From positions 1,235,256 through 1,299,255 of the forward strand of contig VWZS01009726.1 of assembly GCA_013397075.1 (NCBI GenBank): DNA of 64,000 bases. Direction: 5' to 3'. Position numbers and translations under genes: made by a program. Numbering within the stretch: the stretch's first letter is position 1; each line of letters opens with the position of its first letter. This document shows, in pieces, positions 1-9,990 of the stretch. The notes beneath the pieces were generated by a model. That model was not told the origin of the DNA and did no database searches. It worked only from the letters and a program-made list of their open reading frames with translations. This DNA is from Rhabdornis inornatus (lineage: Eukaryota > Chordata > Aves > Passeriformes > Rhabdornithidae).

Positions 1-932
1 AGTGATGCCTGGAAAGTAGAACAGATCTTCCCAAAAACATTAGAGTGAATATAAAAGCAAATCTTTACTCGAAACTTTTCATCTGCAAAATATGACAAAA
101 AATCGCATGGATTATTAATCCTACAATTTTCATACGGTTAGTGTATTATTATACTTGTCATACACTGTCCAATTAAAAGGTTAGTTGATTAGGTAATTCC
201 TGTAGTCCTGGCCCACTGGAAGCAGTTCAGAGGTTTCTTTTGCCCCACTTCTGATATGTCTGGTCCAGATTCTGATTAGAAAACCGAATATCTTTGTAGC
301 TGGTACTCTTCTTGGAATAAAATTAGAACAATATTTAGAAATGCATTTATAAGGTTAGCTTATCTAACTAACTGTAGGGAAGAAAGATAGGAAAAATACC
401 AGAAGCTATAGCCAAAGCTACAAAGCTACAAATATGTGAAAAATATAAAAAGCTAAACATCTTAGGCATCAGAAGCAGCTTGAAATCTTCAGAAGTTATC
501 AGACTTCTCTGTGGGTTTCTTCCCCAACAACAAGGGAAAGAGCACTGGGTTAGAACTTGGCATAGTGTACAGATATGACAGTTTAGCCCTCATTCACACA
601 GGCAGAATTACAACAGGATTGGCTAAACTAGCGTTTAAATTACACTTGAATTCCATGGAGAATTAATTTCCCTACCTGTCCAAAAGGCATGCTATACATC
701 TTGAAACCCTTACCAGATGTTGAGTCCACTGAATCCCACCAAAAACATTCACTGCTGTGATTCAATCCAGCTTGAATTGTTAGGAGTTAAAGAGTTAAAT
801 TGTTGAACTGCTTCTGAATAGGAGCATCCTAGCAGTGAAATTCTGCATTTATGCACATAAACATGAACAGGATGGATGTGGGACTGAATCTCTGCTTTGT
901 TTTGTGATGGTGTTTTGATTTCTTATTTGCAG
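1..932 (+). other. SLC1A3: SLC1A3 intron (3' part), upstream of first exon in window
   Basis: AT-rich sequence with no convincing exon. It ends in a pyrimidine-rich tract and an AG acceptor at 931-932, directly before the exon at 933. The codon split here (last base G of Trp287 in human numbering) shows the intron is phase 2. Its start lies beyond the left edge. No recognised repeat. Confidence 0.85.
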
Positions 933-1166
933 GTATGCTCCGCTTGGAATTCTCTTCTTGATTGCTGGGAAGATCGTTGAGATGGAAGATATGGGTGTGA
1001 TTGGTGGTCAGCTTGCCATGTACACTGTAACAGTTATCATCGGTTTGCTAATTCATGCTGTCATTGTCCTACCTCTTCTCTACTTCGTGATCACTCGTAA
1101 GAATCCATGGGTATTTATTGGAGGCTTAATCCAGGCATTAGTCACAGCTTTGGGAACATCTTCCAG
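933..1166 (+). CDS. SLC1A3: SLC1A3 coding exon: end of TM5, TM6, HP1 (human residues ~287-365)
   Basis: Exon of the glial sodium-dependent glutamate/aspartate transporter GLAST/EAAT1, a plasma-membrane trimer that clears synaptic glutamate with 3 Na+ and 1 H+ in exchange for 1 K+. It is 234 bp, open throughout, with an AG acceptor at 931-932 and a GT donor at 1167. The translation starts YAPLGILFLIAGKIVEM (TM5 end), runs through TM6 (QLAMYTVTVIIGLLIHAVIV) and enters HP1 with the serine-rich tip GTSS. The His of LIHAV matches His328, linked to proton coupling in the family. The last two bases AG are completed by T of the next exon, giving the SSSS tip (363-366) that contacts substrate. The sequence is almost identical to mammalian EAAT1 as I recall it. 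Paralogues SLC1A2 and SLC1A1 fit less well. Confidence 0.97.
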
Positions 1167-3099
1167 GTATAACAAAATATCTCGAAGCCATATCTTTTTC
1201 TAGTATTATTGGTTTAAGAAACAATTTTGCTTAATGTTTGTTGAACTCCATATTCACTTGGGCACTGTATTTCAGCTCTGCTGCTCTCCAAAACTGATTT
1301 GAATTCTGTTTTCTATAAGAAACCCTGAACTGAGATGAAATTAATCTGTTTGGTGACACAGACTGTATGGCCAGAACCCTTGTCAGTTTGGTTAGTCTTG
1401 GTGTTTGCTATTCTAAATAGTTTGTGATGGTTTGATAATGAAGGATAAAGCCGGCAAAGAATATGCATGGCAAAATGGAGCAGCAAACAGAAAAGTCCTG
1501 AGAAGATTCTTATTGGCAGCTGATATTTTGTGCTCAAAGTCCTGATAGCCAGTTATGGATACCAACAACAGAAGCCAGCTTTGCTTTTTTCAGGTGGTCA
1601 TAGTTATGTCATGTGAATTAAAAAAAACTGTTTGCATGTATGACAGAAGGAAACCTTATAATAAAATGTTCATTTCTATACCATTTGACCTTTCATAAAA
1701 CAGCTGCCATTTTATTAAATTTTTTAAATGTGTCCTAAAGACAGGGGGTTTCAGTCAGATATTCTGTGATGCTAAATTCAAGTCCTTGCTGTCTGAGATT
1801 ATTTTGAAGTAAAAACCTAGGCTGATGCAAGACAGCATACTGTACTGCAAGTGGATTTAAAAACCATTTACCATTCTACTGTAAGATGACTGTCAGCAAA
1901 GATATTTTTCTAACACAATCTTCCACAACCCGTCTTTATTTTTGGTCAATATTTTATCAATATTTATAGAGTTTTCAAAGACTAGAAAGTCTGTTAAATA
2001 TTTAGCAATGAAGGTTTCACTGGGATCAAGTAACCTGAATTGCTGTGCCTTGGAAAACCTCTTTACTTTGTTGTGGTCAGATGTAGACATACAGGCCTGG
2101 CTTGGACAGAGTTCTTCATAGCAGCTCATATAGTGCGATGCTTTAGATTTTTTTGGCCAAAACAACAATGACCACATTTTAGCTGTTGTTAAATATTTGT
2201 GCAGCATCAAGGCCATCTCTGACTCTCACTCTGCCCCACAGTGAGATGAGGGGCTCACAGTGGGTTGGGAGGGCACATGGCCAGGCAGATGAACCAAAAT
2301 AAGTAAAGAGTTATTCCATGCCACATACACATGCTGGGCAATGAAAGGGGGAAAAGGATTTTAGGAAGGCTGGCCATGTATTACTCCAGAATTTGCTGGC
2401 CAATGGTCCATCTTTGGGAATGGTGCCTAAGCATCACCTGTGTTGTGTTTTCTTTTGCTCTTCTTTCAAACTTCTCCCACACTTACTAAACATTTTTTTT
2501 TCTCTACCCCCCATCCATTTTCTTATTCTTACTGCTCCTTTCAGTTTTCCCTGTCCCATCGAGGTGTGGAGGCAAGTGAGCAGCTGTGTGGTGCTCAGCT
2601 GCCTACTGGCATTAGCCCATAGGTGGGAAAATAACCATAAATCAAAATGCCCTTTGCAGGGGAGTCCACAAAAAATAAGAGAAAACAAGCTTTTTACTAA
2701 AGGTTTGGATAGCCCAATTGGTATACCTTCAAGAAAACAATGTTTAGGGATGATTCAATCACAGCTCCATGACTTAAAACTGAGAAGCAGGAATTTTAAA
2801 TATGTTCTTGTGCCTGGCAGAAGAACCTTGTGACAAAACACTGAACTTAGGCATTTTTAGACTAGGGGTTGCATAGAGAATGGCAGTAATTAACAGCTGG
2901 AAAAAGTTTCCAAGAGCATCAGGAGAACCTTCAACATTAGAAATGCTTAAATTCAGCATTTGCATTAAAAAAAACAAAACTATTCTGGTAGATCACATAA
3001 AAACTAAGACAGAATAGTCTTTCTTGTCATTATAAGGCGATGCGCTTTCCCTCTTTGCAGAATTTATATCATGTATTATCTTTTTTCTTTTTGTCTCAG
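1167..3099 (+). other. SLC1A3: SLC1A3 intron, 1933 bp, phase 2
   Basis: Bounded by GT at 1167-1168 and a pyrimidine tract plus AG at 3098-3099. AT-rich, with no recognised transposon. Open frames inside, such as 2393-2833 (+), lack similarity to any protein I know and I read them as chance. Confidence 0.9.
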
Positions 3100-3294
3100 T
3101 TCTGCAACACTACCTGTTACATTTAAGTGTCTAGAAGAAATCAATGGAGTGGACAAACGAGTTACAAGATTTGTACTCCCAGTTGGTGCTACAATTAATA
3201 TGGATGGAACTGCTTTGTATGAGGCTTTGGCTGCAATTTTCATTGCACAAGTCAACAATTTTGATCTGAACTTTGGGCAGATTATCACAATCAG
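3100..3294 (+). CDS. SLC1A3: SLC1A3 coding exon: HP1 end and TM7 with NMDGT motif (residues ~365-430)
   Basis: A 195-bp exon with AG acceptor at 3098-3099 and GT donor at 3295. It completes Ser365 and continues SATLPVTFKCLEE through the HP1 return helix. TM7 follows, with the family signature NMDGT (Asn398-Thr402 in human numbering). Its Asn and Asp carbonyl/side-chain groups help form Na+ sites and its Thr contacts substrate. The following Tyr-Glu includes Glu406, the position tied to K+ coupling in GLT-1 (Glu404 there). The exon ends with FGQIITI plus AG, completed by C of the next exon (Ser430). One visible change from the human sequence I recall is Asp for Glu in the loop VNNFDLNFG, which is conservative. 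All catalytic residues in this part are intact. Confidence 0.97.
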
Positions 3295-4696
3295 GTATGG
3301 AAACCACAGTTACCTACATTAGGCAAAGGCACCTTTGTGATGACCCCTTCCTGGTTTCAGTGGAATAAAACAAAAACATCTAGAGCTAAAAACAAGAACT
3401 GCTACAGTATCAGATTATCTGTAATATACATCTTCTTCACACAAAAGGATCCCCAAAACATATTCTCATTTAGATAAACTTTTAACAAAGCTGTAACATG
3501 ACACACCCATTACTGCACTTAATAAAGACAAGGACAAGATTTAATTTGTTTCAAATTTTTCTTTCTTAACAACTCATGCAGCTGTCGAAACATACAGATT
3601 TATAATGGGTACCAGGTGGTTTATATTGCATGTACAAAGCCAAAGCATAGAGCCATAACAATGTTATTGCTAGAAGATGTAGTGTTTTCCTGGTTCCAGG
3701 ATACAATCAGGGTTAGCTGTGTAAGGAACAGTAATGCAATTTTATTACATCAGCTGACAGAAGTGGTGAACACAGTTTATGTTTTCAGGCACACAACCCT
3801 TCTAGTTTGAAATACAACAGCAAACAACCCACTAGTTAACATTCAACAATAACTAATCTGCTTTAATTTCTTCGTGTTTACCACAGTTTAAGGAAAAAGG
3901 GTGATGGGTACTTGTGCGAAAGAAAGGAATGTCAGCAAGGGGATAGGTGGGCATTCTGGGACAAAGACACATATCTATCATGCAGGAGCACTGAAAGTTC
4001 AGATATAGTGCTCCATAAAACCCACCAGTTTATTTCAATATTCATTAACCTAAGGCAAAACTCTGCCTTCACCCTCTGAGGCATTGTTTCACATTCATTA
4101 GTACTAGAGCTGCTCCCTGGAAAACCACCTGAGAAAACAAATTCTCCCTCAACCAGGTGTGAACAAGCATATTTCTACAAAGTCACTAGACTGTATGACT
4201 CAGGGTTTCTGGCAGCTCTCTGTTTTCTGATGGCAGAACACCAACTGCTGGAGGACAGAGACTTCACCTGGCACAGAGTTGTAGTGAGGTGGACAGAGAG
4301 CAAAAGTTCTTGTATTAGGTCTGCCAGGGCAGAACTATCTCCTCAGCTTTTCTTATAACGTGTTTGAGCTTGTGGAGAGAGTTTTTTTCAGTGGGTGGGG
4401 ACATGTAGCTAGAATGTTTTCTTCTGGCCCTTGGCATCTAGCAGGGAATTTATCACCTAACAAAATCATGTTTCAAGGTTTCTGGATAGAGGTTTAGTGA
4501 GACACTTTGGATCAAGGGTAACAGTTCCCTGCAGCTATGGGGTGTTCATATAAGGGACTAGGCTCACCTTTTAATTACTGCTGAGCAAATGCCTTCTTGC
4601 TTTATATTTGGTTTTAAATTTTGACACATAAGGAGGGTTTTTACTACATTTTAATTACAGAAATCAATTAATTGCTCTTGCCATCTATTTGCACAG
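3295..4696 (+). other. SLC1A3: SLC1A3 intron, 1402 bp, phase 2
   Basis: GT at 3295-3296 and AG at 4695-4696, splitting a Ser codon AG|C. No recognised repeat or additional exon. AT-rich. Confidence 0.9.
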
Positions 4697-4831
4697 CATC
4701 ACTGCTACAGCTGCCAGTATTGGGGCTGCAGGAATTCCTCAAGCTGGTCTGGTCACCATGGTCATTGTGCTCACATCAGTAGGTTTGCCTACAGATGATA
4801 TCACTCTTATCATTGCAGTGGACTGGTTCTT
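4697..4831 (+). CDS. SLC1A3: SLC1A3 coding exon: HP2 gate and start of TM8 (residues ~430-475)
   Basis: A 135-bp exon with AG acceptor at 4695-4696 and GTAAGT donor at 4832. The translation reads ITATAASIGAAGIPQAG, the HP2 hairpin whose SIGAAG tip is the extracellular gate over bound glutamate and the site blocked by TBOA-type inhibitors in this family. It continues LVTMVIVLTSVGLPTDD and into TM8 (ITLIIAVDWF), ending with TT of the split Leu475 codon. I see no difference from the mammalian protein as I remember it. The length is a multiple of three with phase 2 at both ends, so the exon could be skipped without a frameshift, but that would remove the HP2 gate. Confidence 0.97.
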
Positions 4832-6085
4832 GTAAGTATTTTCATAGAGTTGTTAAAGGCTTAGACCACATTTAGAAGTGAAATAGCCAGGGATATCATG
4901 GCTATACTATAATGTTTTGCTCCGGAAGGCAGTTGGAAACAAGTGTTAAAAAGAGTCACTATTTCTTGCTAGTAAGGTATTTTCTTAGAGAAGATGGTGA
5001 GAGGTGTTGCTTAATTATGGTTCCTTTTTCATGCAAAAGATTACATAGAAACCTGCATTGTTAAGATGATAAGAAAACTCAGATACACTGTAATTAAATA
5101 AGCAAAGAATTGCTTTAGTCTTTTCTTTTTTGTAGAATGACAATGAAAACTTTTCAGTCAATCAGACTCAGAACTGGATCGGATCCAACCAATTCACTGC
5201 AGCCTTGCTGATTATCTAATCTAGGAAAGGTTCATCTGTCTACCCCATGAACACAGAAATGAAAAATAATTGTGTAACTGTCACCACAAAGTATTCCTCC
5301 TCAGTTTTTCCATTCATATATCTGTAGAAGATGACAGACCCCTTTAGATATATATATTCCCATAGGCTCAGGATATAAATGAGAAGAAGATTTTTCCAGC
5401 CTCTGTTTCACCTATTATTTATTTTTTTCCAACCTCTGTAACACCTATTATTTAGCTTTTCCAGGGGCCTTTACCCTTCAACCTTCTCAAGTGATCCCTG
5501 AAAGAAGTTGCCTGTGCTGTTATCAGAACATAATGTCTTCAAATGATTATTTAACCACCTGATGTAGGTGGATGCTTAACTACTGACACTGCCAGTCACT
5601 CCTTGTCAAGCTGCCTTCTGCATCTGCAAGGCAGAGCCCTCTGAGAGGGATGAATTTTCTTAGTTTAGTTTGAGTCATTCCTGCACAATTCCACCCTAAA
5701 TTACACATCTTATCTCATGGTCAGGAGACAAACAAACCTAACAAGGTAAATTCTTGCTGGTTTACACATTCAGAGGATATAAACCCAAACGTTTCTTACC
5801 AAAGAATATCAAAATGCCTCCAAGAAGGCATATGGTCCCTTTGCCATCTTCATCCCATGACCATTTCTTGCTGTGAAGTTGCTAAGAGTATTAATACATT
5901 TTGTGACTCCCTACCCCACTATATTTGTTAATTTCTGTAGGGGAGATCATGGCATTAATGGTTCAGATAAGCAAATGTATATAAAACAGGTGATTTATCC
6001 AGTTGCTATGTGAGGTCTGTTTCAGCAGCTAGTCTGCTCGCTTCCCTGAGCAAGGGATGAAAGTAACTCACTGCTTTTTCCCTAG
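4832..6085 (+). other. SLC1A3: SLC1A3 last intron, 1254 bp, phase 2
   Basis: GTAAGT donor at 4832 and a pyrimidine-rich acceptor ending AG at 6084-6085. It contains a short diverged tandem duplication at 5392-5454 (listed separately) and is otherwise unique AT-rich sequence. Confidence 0.9.
5392..5454. repeat. Diverged two-copy tandem duplication (~31 bp unit) in SLC1A3 intron
   Basis: The unit beginning TTTTCCAGCCTCTG (5392-5422) is repeated as TTTTCCAACCTCTG (5424-5454). Both copies end in CACCTATTATTTA, with only a few mismatches. Pyrimidine-rich, no known function. Confidence 0.8.
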
Positions 6086-6290
6086 GGATCGTCTCCGTAC
6101 CACTACCAACGTCTTGGGAGACTCCATTGGAGCAGGAATTGTTGAACATTTATCACGGCACGAGCTGAAGAACAGGGATGCTGAGATGGGTAATTCTGTG
6201 ATAGAGGAGAATGAAATGAAGAAACCATACCAACTGATCTCACAAGAAAATGAGAATGAGAAACCAATAGATAGTGAAACCAAGATGTAG
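6086..6290 (+). CDS. SLC1A3: SLC1A3 terminal coding exon: TM8 and cytoplasmic tail with stop (residues 475-542)
   Basis: The acceptor AG at 6084-6085 is followed by G completing Leu475. The next 67 codons run DRLRTTTNVLGDS to ETKM and a TAG stop at 6288-6290. Asp476, Arg479 and Asn483 (human numbering) are the classic substrate amino, side-chain carboxylate and amino/Na+ contacts, and Asp487 in LGDS is a Na+ ligand. All are present. The acidic tail matches mammalian EAAT1 except for small changes, including Ile for Leu in GDSIGAG and Ser for Ala in QLIS. The final ETKM is the known PDZ ligand through which GLAST binds NHERF-family scaffolds. Counting back from the stop fits a full-length 542-residue protein, so there is no C-terminal truncation. 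Confidence 0.98.
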
Positions 6291-6796
6291 GCTAGAGAAA
6301 GAGTGAGTTCAACACTACCTGTGTGGGAAAACACACACTTTTTCCGGCGATTTATATCTTGAATTCACCAACTTCATCAATTCCTTGATTTCTCCCTTTA
6401 TGCTCGCACTGGAAAGAATTAATGAAAACATATTCCAAACTAGCAGCGATCATGGTATATGTTGGCTTCCCACTTAAAAAAAATTAACAGGCAACAACAC
6501 TGGTCCTGCTAGACATATGCTAACTGGGGATAAAAAAAGAGATTGTGTATATGTTACTCAGTCCTGTGAATCTTTTTTTTTTTTTTTATGAACTGGAAAG
6601 TAAAAACAGATAACAGAGCCTGAAAATGGTTTTATTTTTTTAAATACCTGTTGCGAAATTCCTAACATCTATAAACACACAGTCGACACTTCTAACTTGA
6701 TAACTGCATCCAGCTAAGTAAATTAACAGGACTTTTGCTATTTTATCTGAATTTTTTTTCTCTAGTGTTATATTATTGTTCAAATACTAGCAGGAC

Positions 6797-6852
6797 AATA
6801 AAAAGCAGGAGATTAATTGAGGGGATAAAAAGGGGGAAGATATATAAATAAA
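6797..6852 (+). promoter_or_regulatory. SLC1A3: Candidate proximal poly(A) signals for SLC1A3 (two AATAAA)
   Basis: AATAAA occurs at 6797-6802 and again at 6847-6852, about 0.5 kb after the stop. AT-rich context makes chance hexamers likely. Further copies lie at 7464-7469 and 7598-7603. Confidence 0.35.
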
Positions 6853-8590
6853 GAAAAGGATATACCCCCAAATCAGCACTTTTACCAGCTGAGATGAAAT
6901 ATTTCTGAGAAAGTTATTTTATCTAGACAGTTTTTCAAATTAGATTCAGCTGATCTTTATAAAAATTTAGCCTAGTTGGCTCCCACTGACTAGCAAACAT
7001 TTACACATGCATATATGTACTTCAAATTTGGATTTGCTCCCTTAATTTCAACATTACAACCCAGTTAAACAATCTGTGTATGTGTTTGTAGGAGCAAAGC
7101 CCTGGTCTGGGACAGAAAATGTGTCTTCATCTCTGTTTGGATAAAAAAAATTGCATGCTGTGGATACACTAATGAGCTACTTAATAAGCAATTATAAGAA
7201 GGCAATGCCAGCCTTCTACAGAAGGTGCAGAGGATGAGATGTTCAGATCCTAAATGGGCTGCATTCTGAATCTGAATCCCTGAGACCAGCAGAGGTTTTC
7301 TGATTGGAAACCTCCCAAATTTTTGATCCCCTGATAAATTACAGAGGTATGAACTGGATTTACATTTTGCCATCTGGAGAAGGCTCCTTATCTTAATGTG
7401 ATTTTTTTAATTCCTAGAGAGTTTACTAGTAGCACCTGAAAAAGAAGATAAAAGCCTTTAGAAAATAAAATTAATGGGTGCTTTTGTATTTTTATTAGGA
7501 AAAGACATGCAAATTGAAAAATAGTAAAACTATAATATATGTTGAAATTTTAATTAGAAAGGATTTTAAAATGAAATATTGTAAGTTATTTTCAGGGAAT
7601 AAATAAGGAAAGAATGAAAAAATAGAAACAATGCACTTGTAATACATTGGCTTTTCTATTCAAAATTATTCCCTGAAGAAGCCCTTTTCTAGAAATACAA
7701 ATTATGTACTTTTTACTTTTTGTCTTGTATCATTGGAGAGGTTAAACCAGAAAGTTTTATAATGGAGATGCAGATGGACAGGCACAATAATGTTCAATGT
7801 TCTGTTTTATTAAAATATTCAGTTTTTTCTTTATTCCTCCCCTTGCCAAAATAATTCTGATGACAGAAATGAAGGACCTCTTTGTATTGTTTCAGCTGTC
7901 ATTCAAAAAACATTCAATATATTGCATCTGTCACTTAAAGTCCATAAATAGGGTGTAAAAGTAACTGTAGTGAAAATGTCAGCATGCTGGTCAAAGACAA
8001 ATCTTTTCCCAGGCAAGATTGGTTTTTTGGGACTGAAAATTCCTATCTTCTCCAGTTGAGTAATTCAGAAAATAGGAGCAGGAACTCTCAAGTGAATGAA
8101 GTGAGCAGGGTTTAATATAGGTTACTGAGCATCAGACCAAGAAAGCTCTAAATGAATCTCTAAACGAATGACTGAAACAAAATGTGGGTTGTTTTTACAT
8201 TTTTTGTTTTGGTGGTTTTTTGCTAACAGAATGCAAATCTAGGATACAGACAGGCATTTTCTGATATATAATTAGAGATATTTTTATATAGATACTGTAT
8301 TCAGAATGTGTGTATAAACATTAACTGTAGAATTTATGGCATAACATTTTAAATTTTTGTTAAGATTTTGTTTGGAAATACATTGCAAAGACAATGTAAA
8401 AGGCTGTCTTTCTATGACATCAGCTGAGAAAAATGAATTGTGTCACAAAGAATGTGATCTTTTTTATACTAACTTTGTTTCTTATGGAAATCAGGTATTA
8501 TAGAAAGATTCCTTTCCCCATCCCTCACTGGTTCTGCATTGGTATGCACCCAGGGTGGATTGAGAAACATTACTTTGTAGATGTATTTTC

Positions 8591-8596
8591 AATAAA
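8591..8596 (+). promoter_or_regulatory. SLC1A3: Candidate distal poly(A) signal for SLC1A3
   Basis: AATAAA about 2.3 kb after the stop, followed within 30-50 bases by T-rich sequence. The distance agrees with the long mammalian 3'UTR. It is the best candidate for the main distal end, but unproven. Confidence 0.4.
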
Positions 8597-8615
8597 AATA
8601 GTTTTACATTACTGC

Positions 8616-9489
8616 TCTTATTGTGATATAGATTTCTTTCAAAGGCTCTGTAAAACAAGCTTCCCACAAACTCAGAGATGACAAACTCATAATACGGGAT
8701 TTCAGGAATTACAGGCCATTTTTTACAGCAGGGCTTTGAATAGGGCTTCCTCACTACAAATACTTGTTTAGTTTCATGATCAAAAATAAAGAAGTGAAGG
8801 GTGGGAGGCAGGAACATCAAGAACTAAAGGAATCAATGTTTACCCCACCAAAGTTCATTCAAATTCAAGTATATAAATACATAATAATAACTGCAAAATC
8901 TGATGGGGAGAAAGGGTACATTTTCAGTGATTCAGCTACCGCAAAGTTGCCAGTTCATTTTGGATGCATAATTAGATGATTCAAACCCCAAATTCACCTT
9001 TGTAACATTACAACCTTCCTAGACAACCTGCTGTTATGCCCACGAAAGCAGTTGATGGTGCTGGGTTCATTTGACAAAAACTTCAGCTAGCAGTTATTAT
9101 CTAATGGAAGTGAATATCTCATCAGAGGAACTGGAAATGTATAAAAGATACAAGCTGAATCACTTGCATCTGGGAAGTTGTGTTGTTTGGAGCAAATGGA
9201 AACAGCAGGGAGAAACCCTGCCTTCCTGGACATACACCAGCAGAACAGAACACCAAACAATGACCTCTGTGAATATGTCTCTGGTGTTTTAAGTGTAAAC
9301 AAATCTTTTGAAAAAATTCAAAGTAGAAAAAAATTCTGAGAAGGCATGGTTTTACAGAGCATGTGAAAATAACTTTTCACAGTTCTATTTCTAGTTATCT
9401 GCATGTTCATTCACCCAATCCAGGTAAGTATCTTCGTGTCTTTGGAACTACTATCATTATGGGAAGAGTGCAAAGAAAGTAGACTAGTG
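8616..9489. other. Intergenic, no feature recognised
   Basis: Unique AT-rich sequence just beyond the probable SLC1A3 3' end. Small open frames on both strands show no domain or codon pattern that I recognise. Confidence 0.6.
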
Positions 9490-9990
9490 TATCATAGAAT
9501 CATTTAAGTTGAAAAATATCTCCAAGATCATTGAGTCCAGCCTTTGACTGATCAACATTTGTCAATTAGATCATGGCACTCAGTGCCATGTCCATTCTTT
9601 TCCTGAACACCTCCAGGGATGATGATTCCATCGTCTCCCTGGGCAGCCTATTCCAATACCTAACAACATTTTCTGTGAAGAAATTCTTCTGATGTCCAAC
9701 CTGAACCTCCCCTGCTCAGCTTGAGGCCATTTCCTCTCATCCTGTCACTTGTCACTTGTGAGGAGAGATGAAATCCTGTCTGGCTACACCCAAGTGTCTG
9801 GCAACTCATTCCAGGGTGTTGTAAAGAGTGATAAGATTCCCCTTGGGCCTCCTCTTCTCTGAATAAACACCCCCAGCTCCCTCAGACACTCTTTACATGA
9901 CTTGCACTCTAGACCCTTCCCCAGTTCCACTGCCCTTCTCTGGACATGCTCCAGCATCTCACTTGGAGATATTAGTGGCACAGTGGCCTG
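9490..9990 (-). mobile_element. CR1 LINE fragment, 3' end, minus strand
   Basis: Read on the minus strand this is the 3' part of an avian CR1 non-LTR retrotransposon. It includes the GGAGCATGTCCAGAGAAGGG-like block, GGAAATGGCCTCAAGCTGAG and the closing segment ending ATGATTCTATGAT (reverse of 9490-9502). 5' truncation is normal for CR1. It contains only the end of ORF2 and the 3'UTR, so it is non-coding. Confidence 0.9.

Larger units (their letters stand above)
6291..8615 (+). other. SLC1A3: SLC1A3 3' untranslated region (3' end uncertain)
   Basis: Unique, very AT-rich sequence directly after the stop, with no repeat insertion, as expected of a long 3'UTR. Mammalian SLC1A3 transcripts, as I recall, have a 3'UTR of roughly 2 kb. 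That would place the distal end near the AATAAA at 8591-8596. Shorter ends are possible at earlier signals. The end coordinate is an inference; no transcript evidence is visible here. Confidence 0.5.

Noticed and set aside
2393..2833. 146-codon open frame on the plus strand within an SLC1A3 intron
   Set aside because: Low-complexity start and no domain, inside an intron with normal splice sites on both sides.
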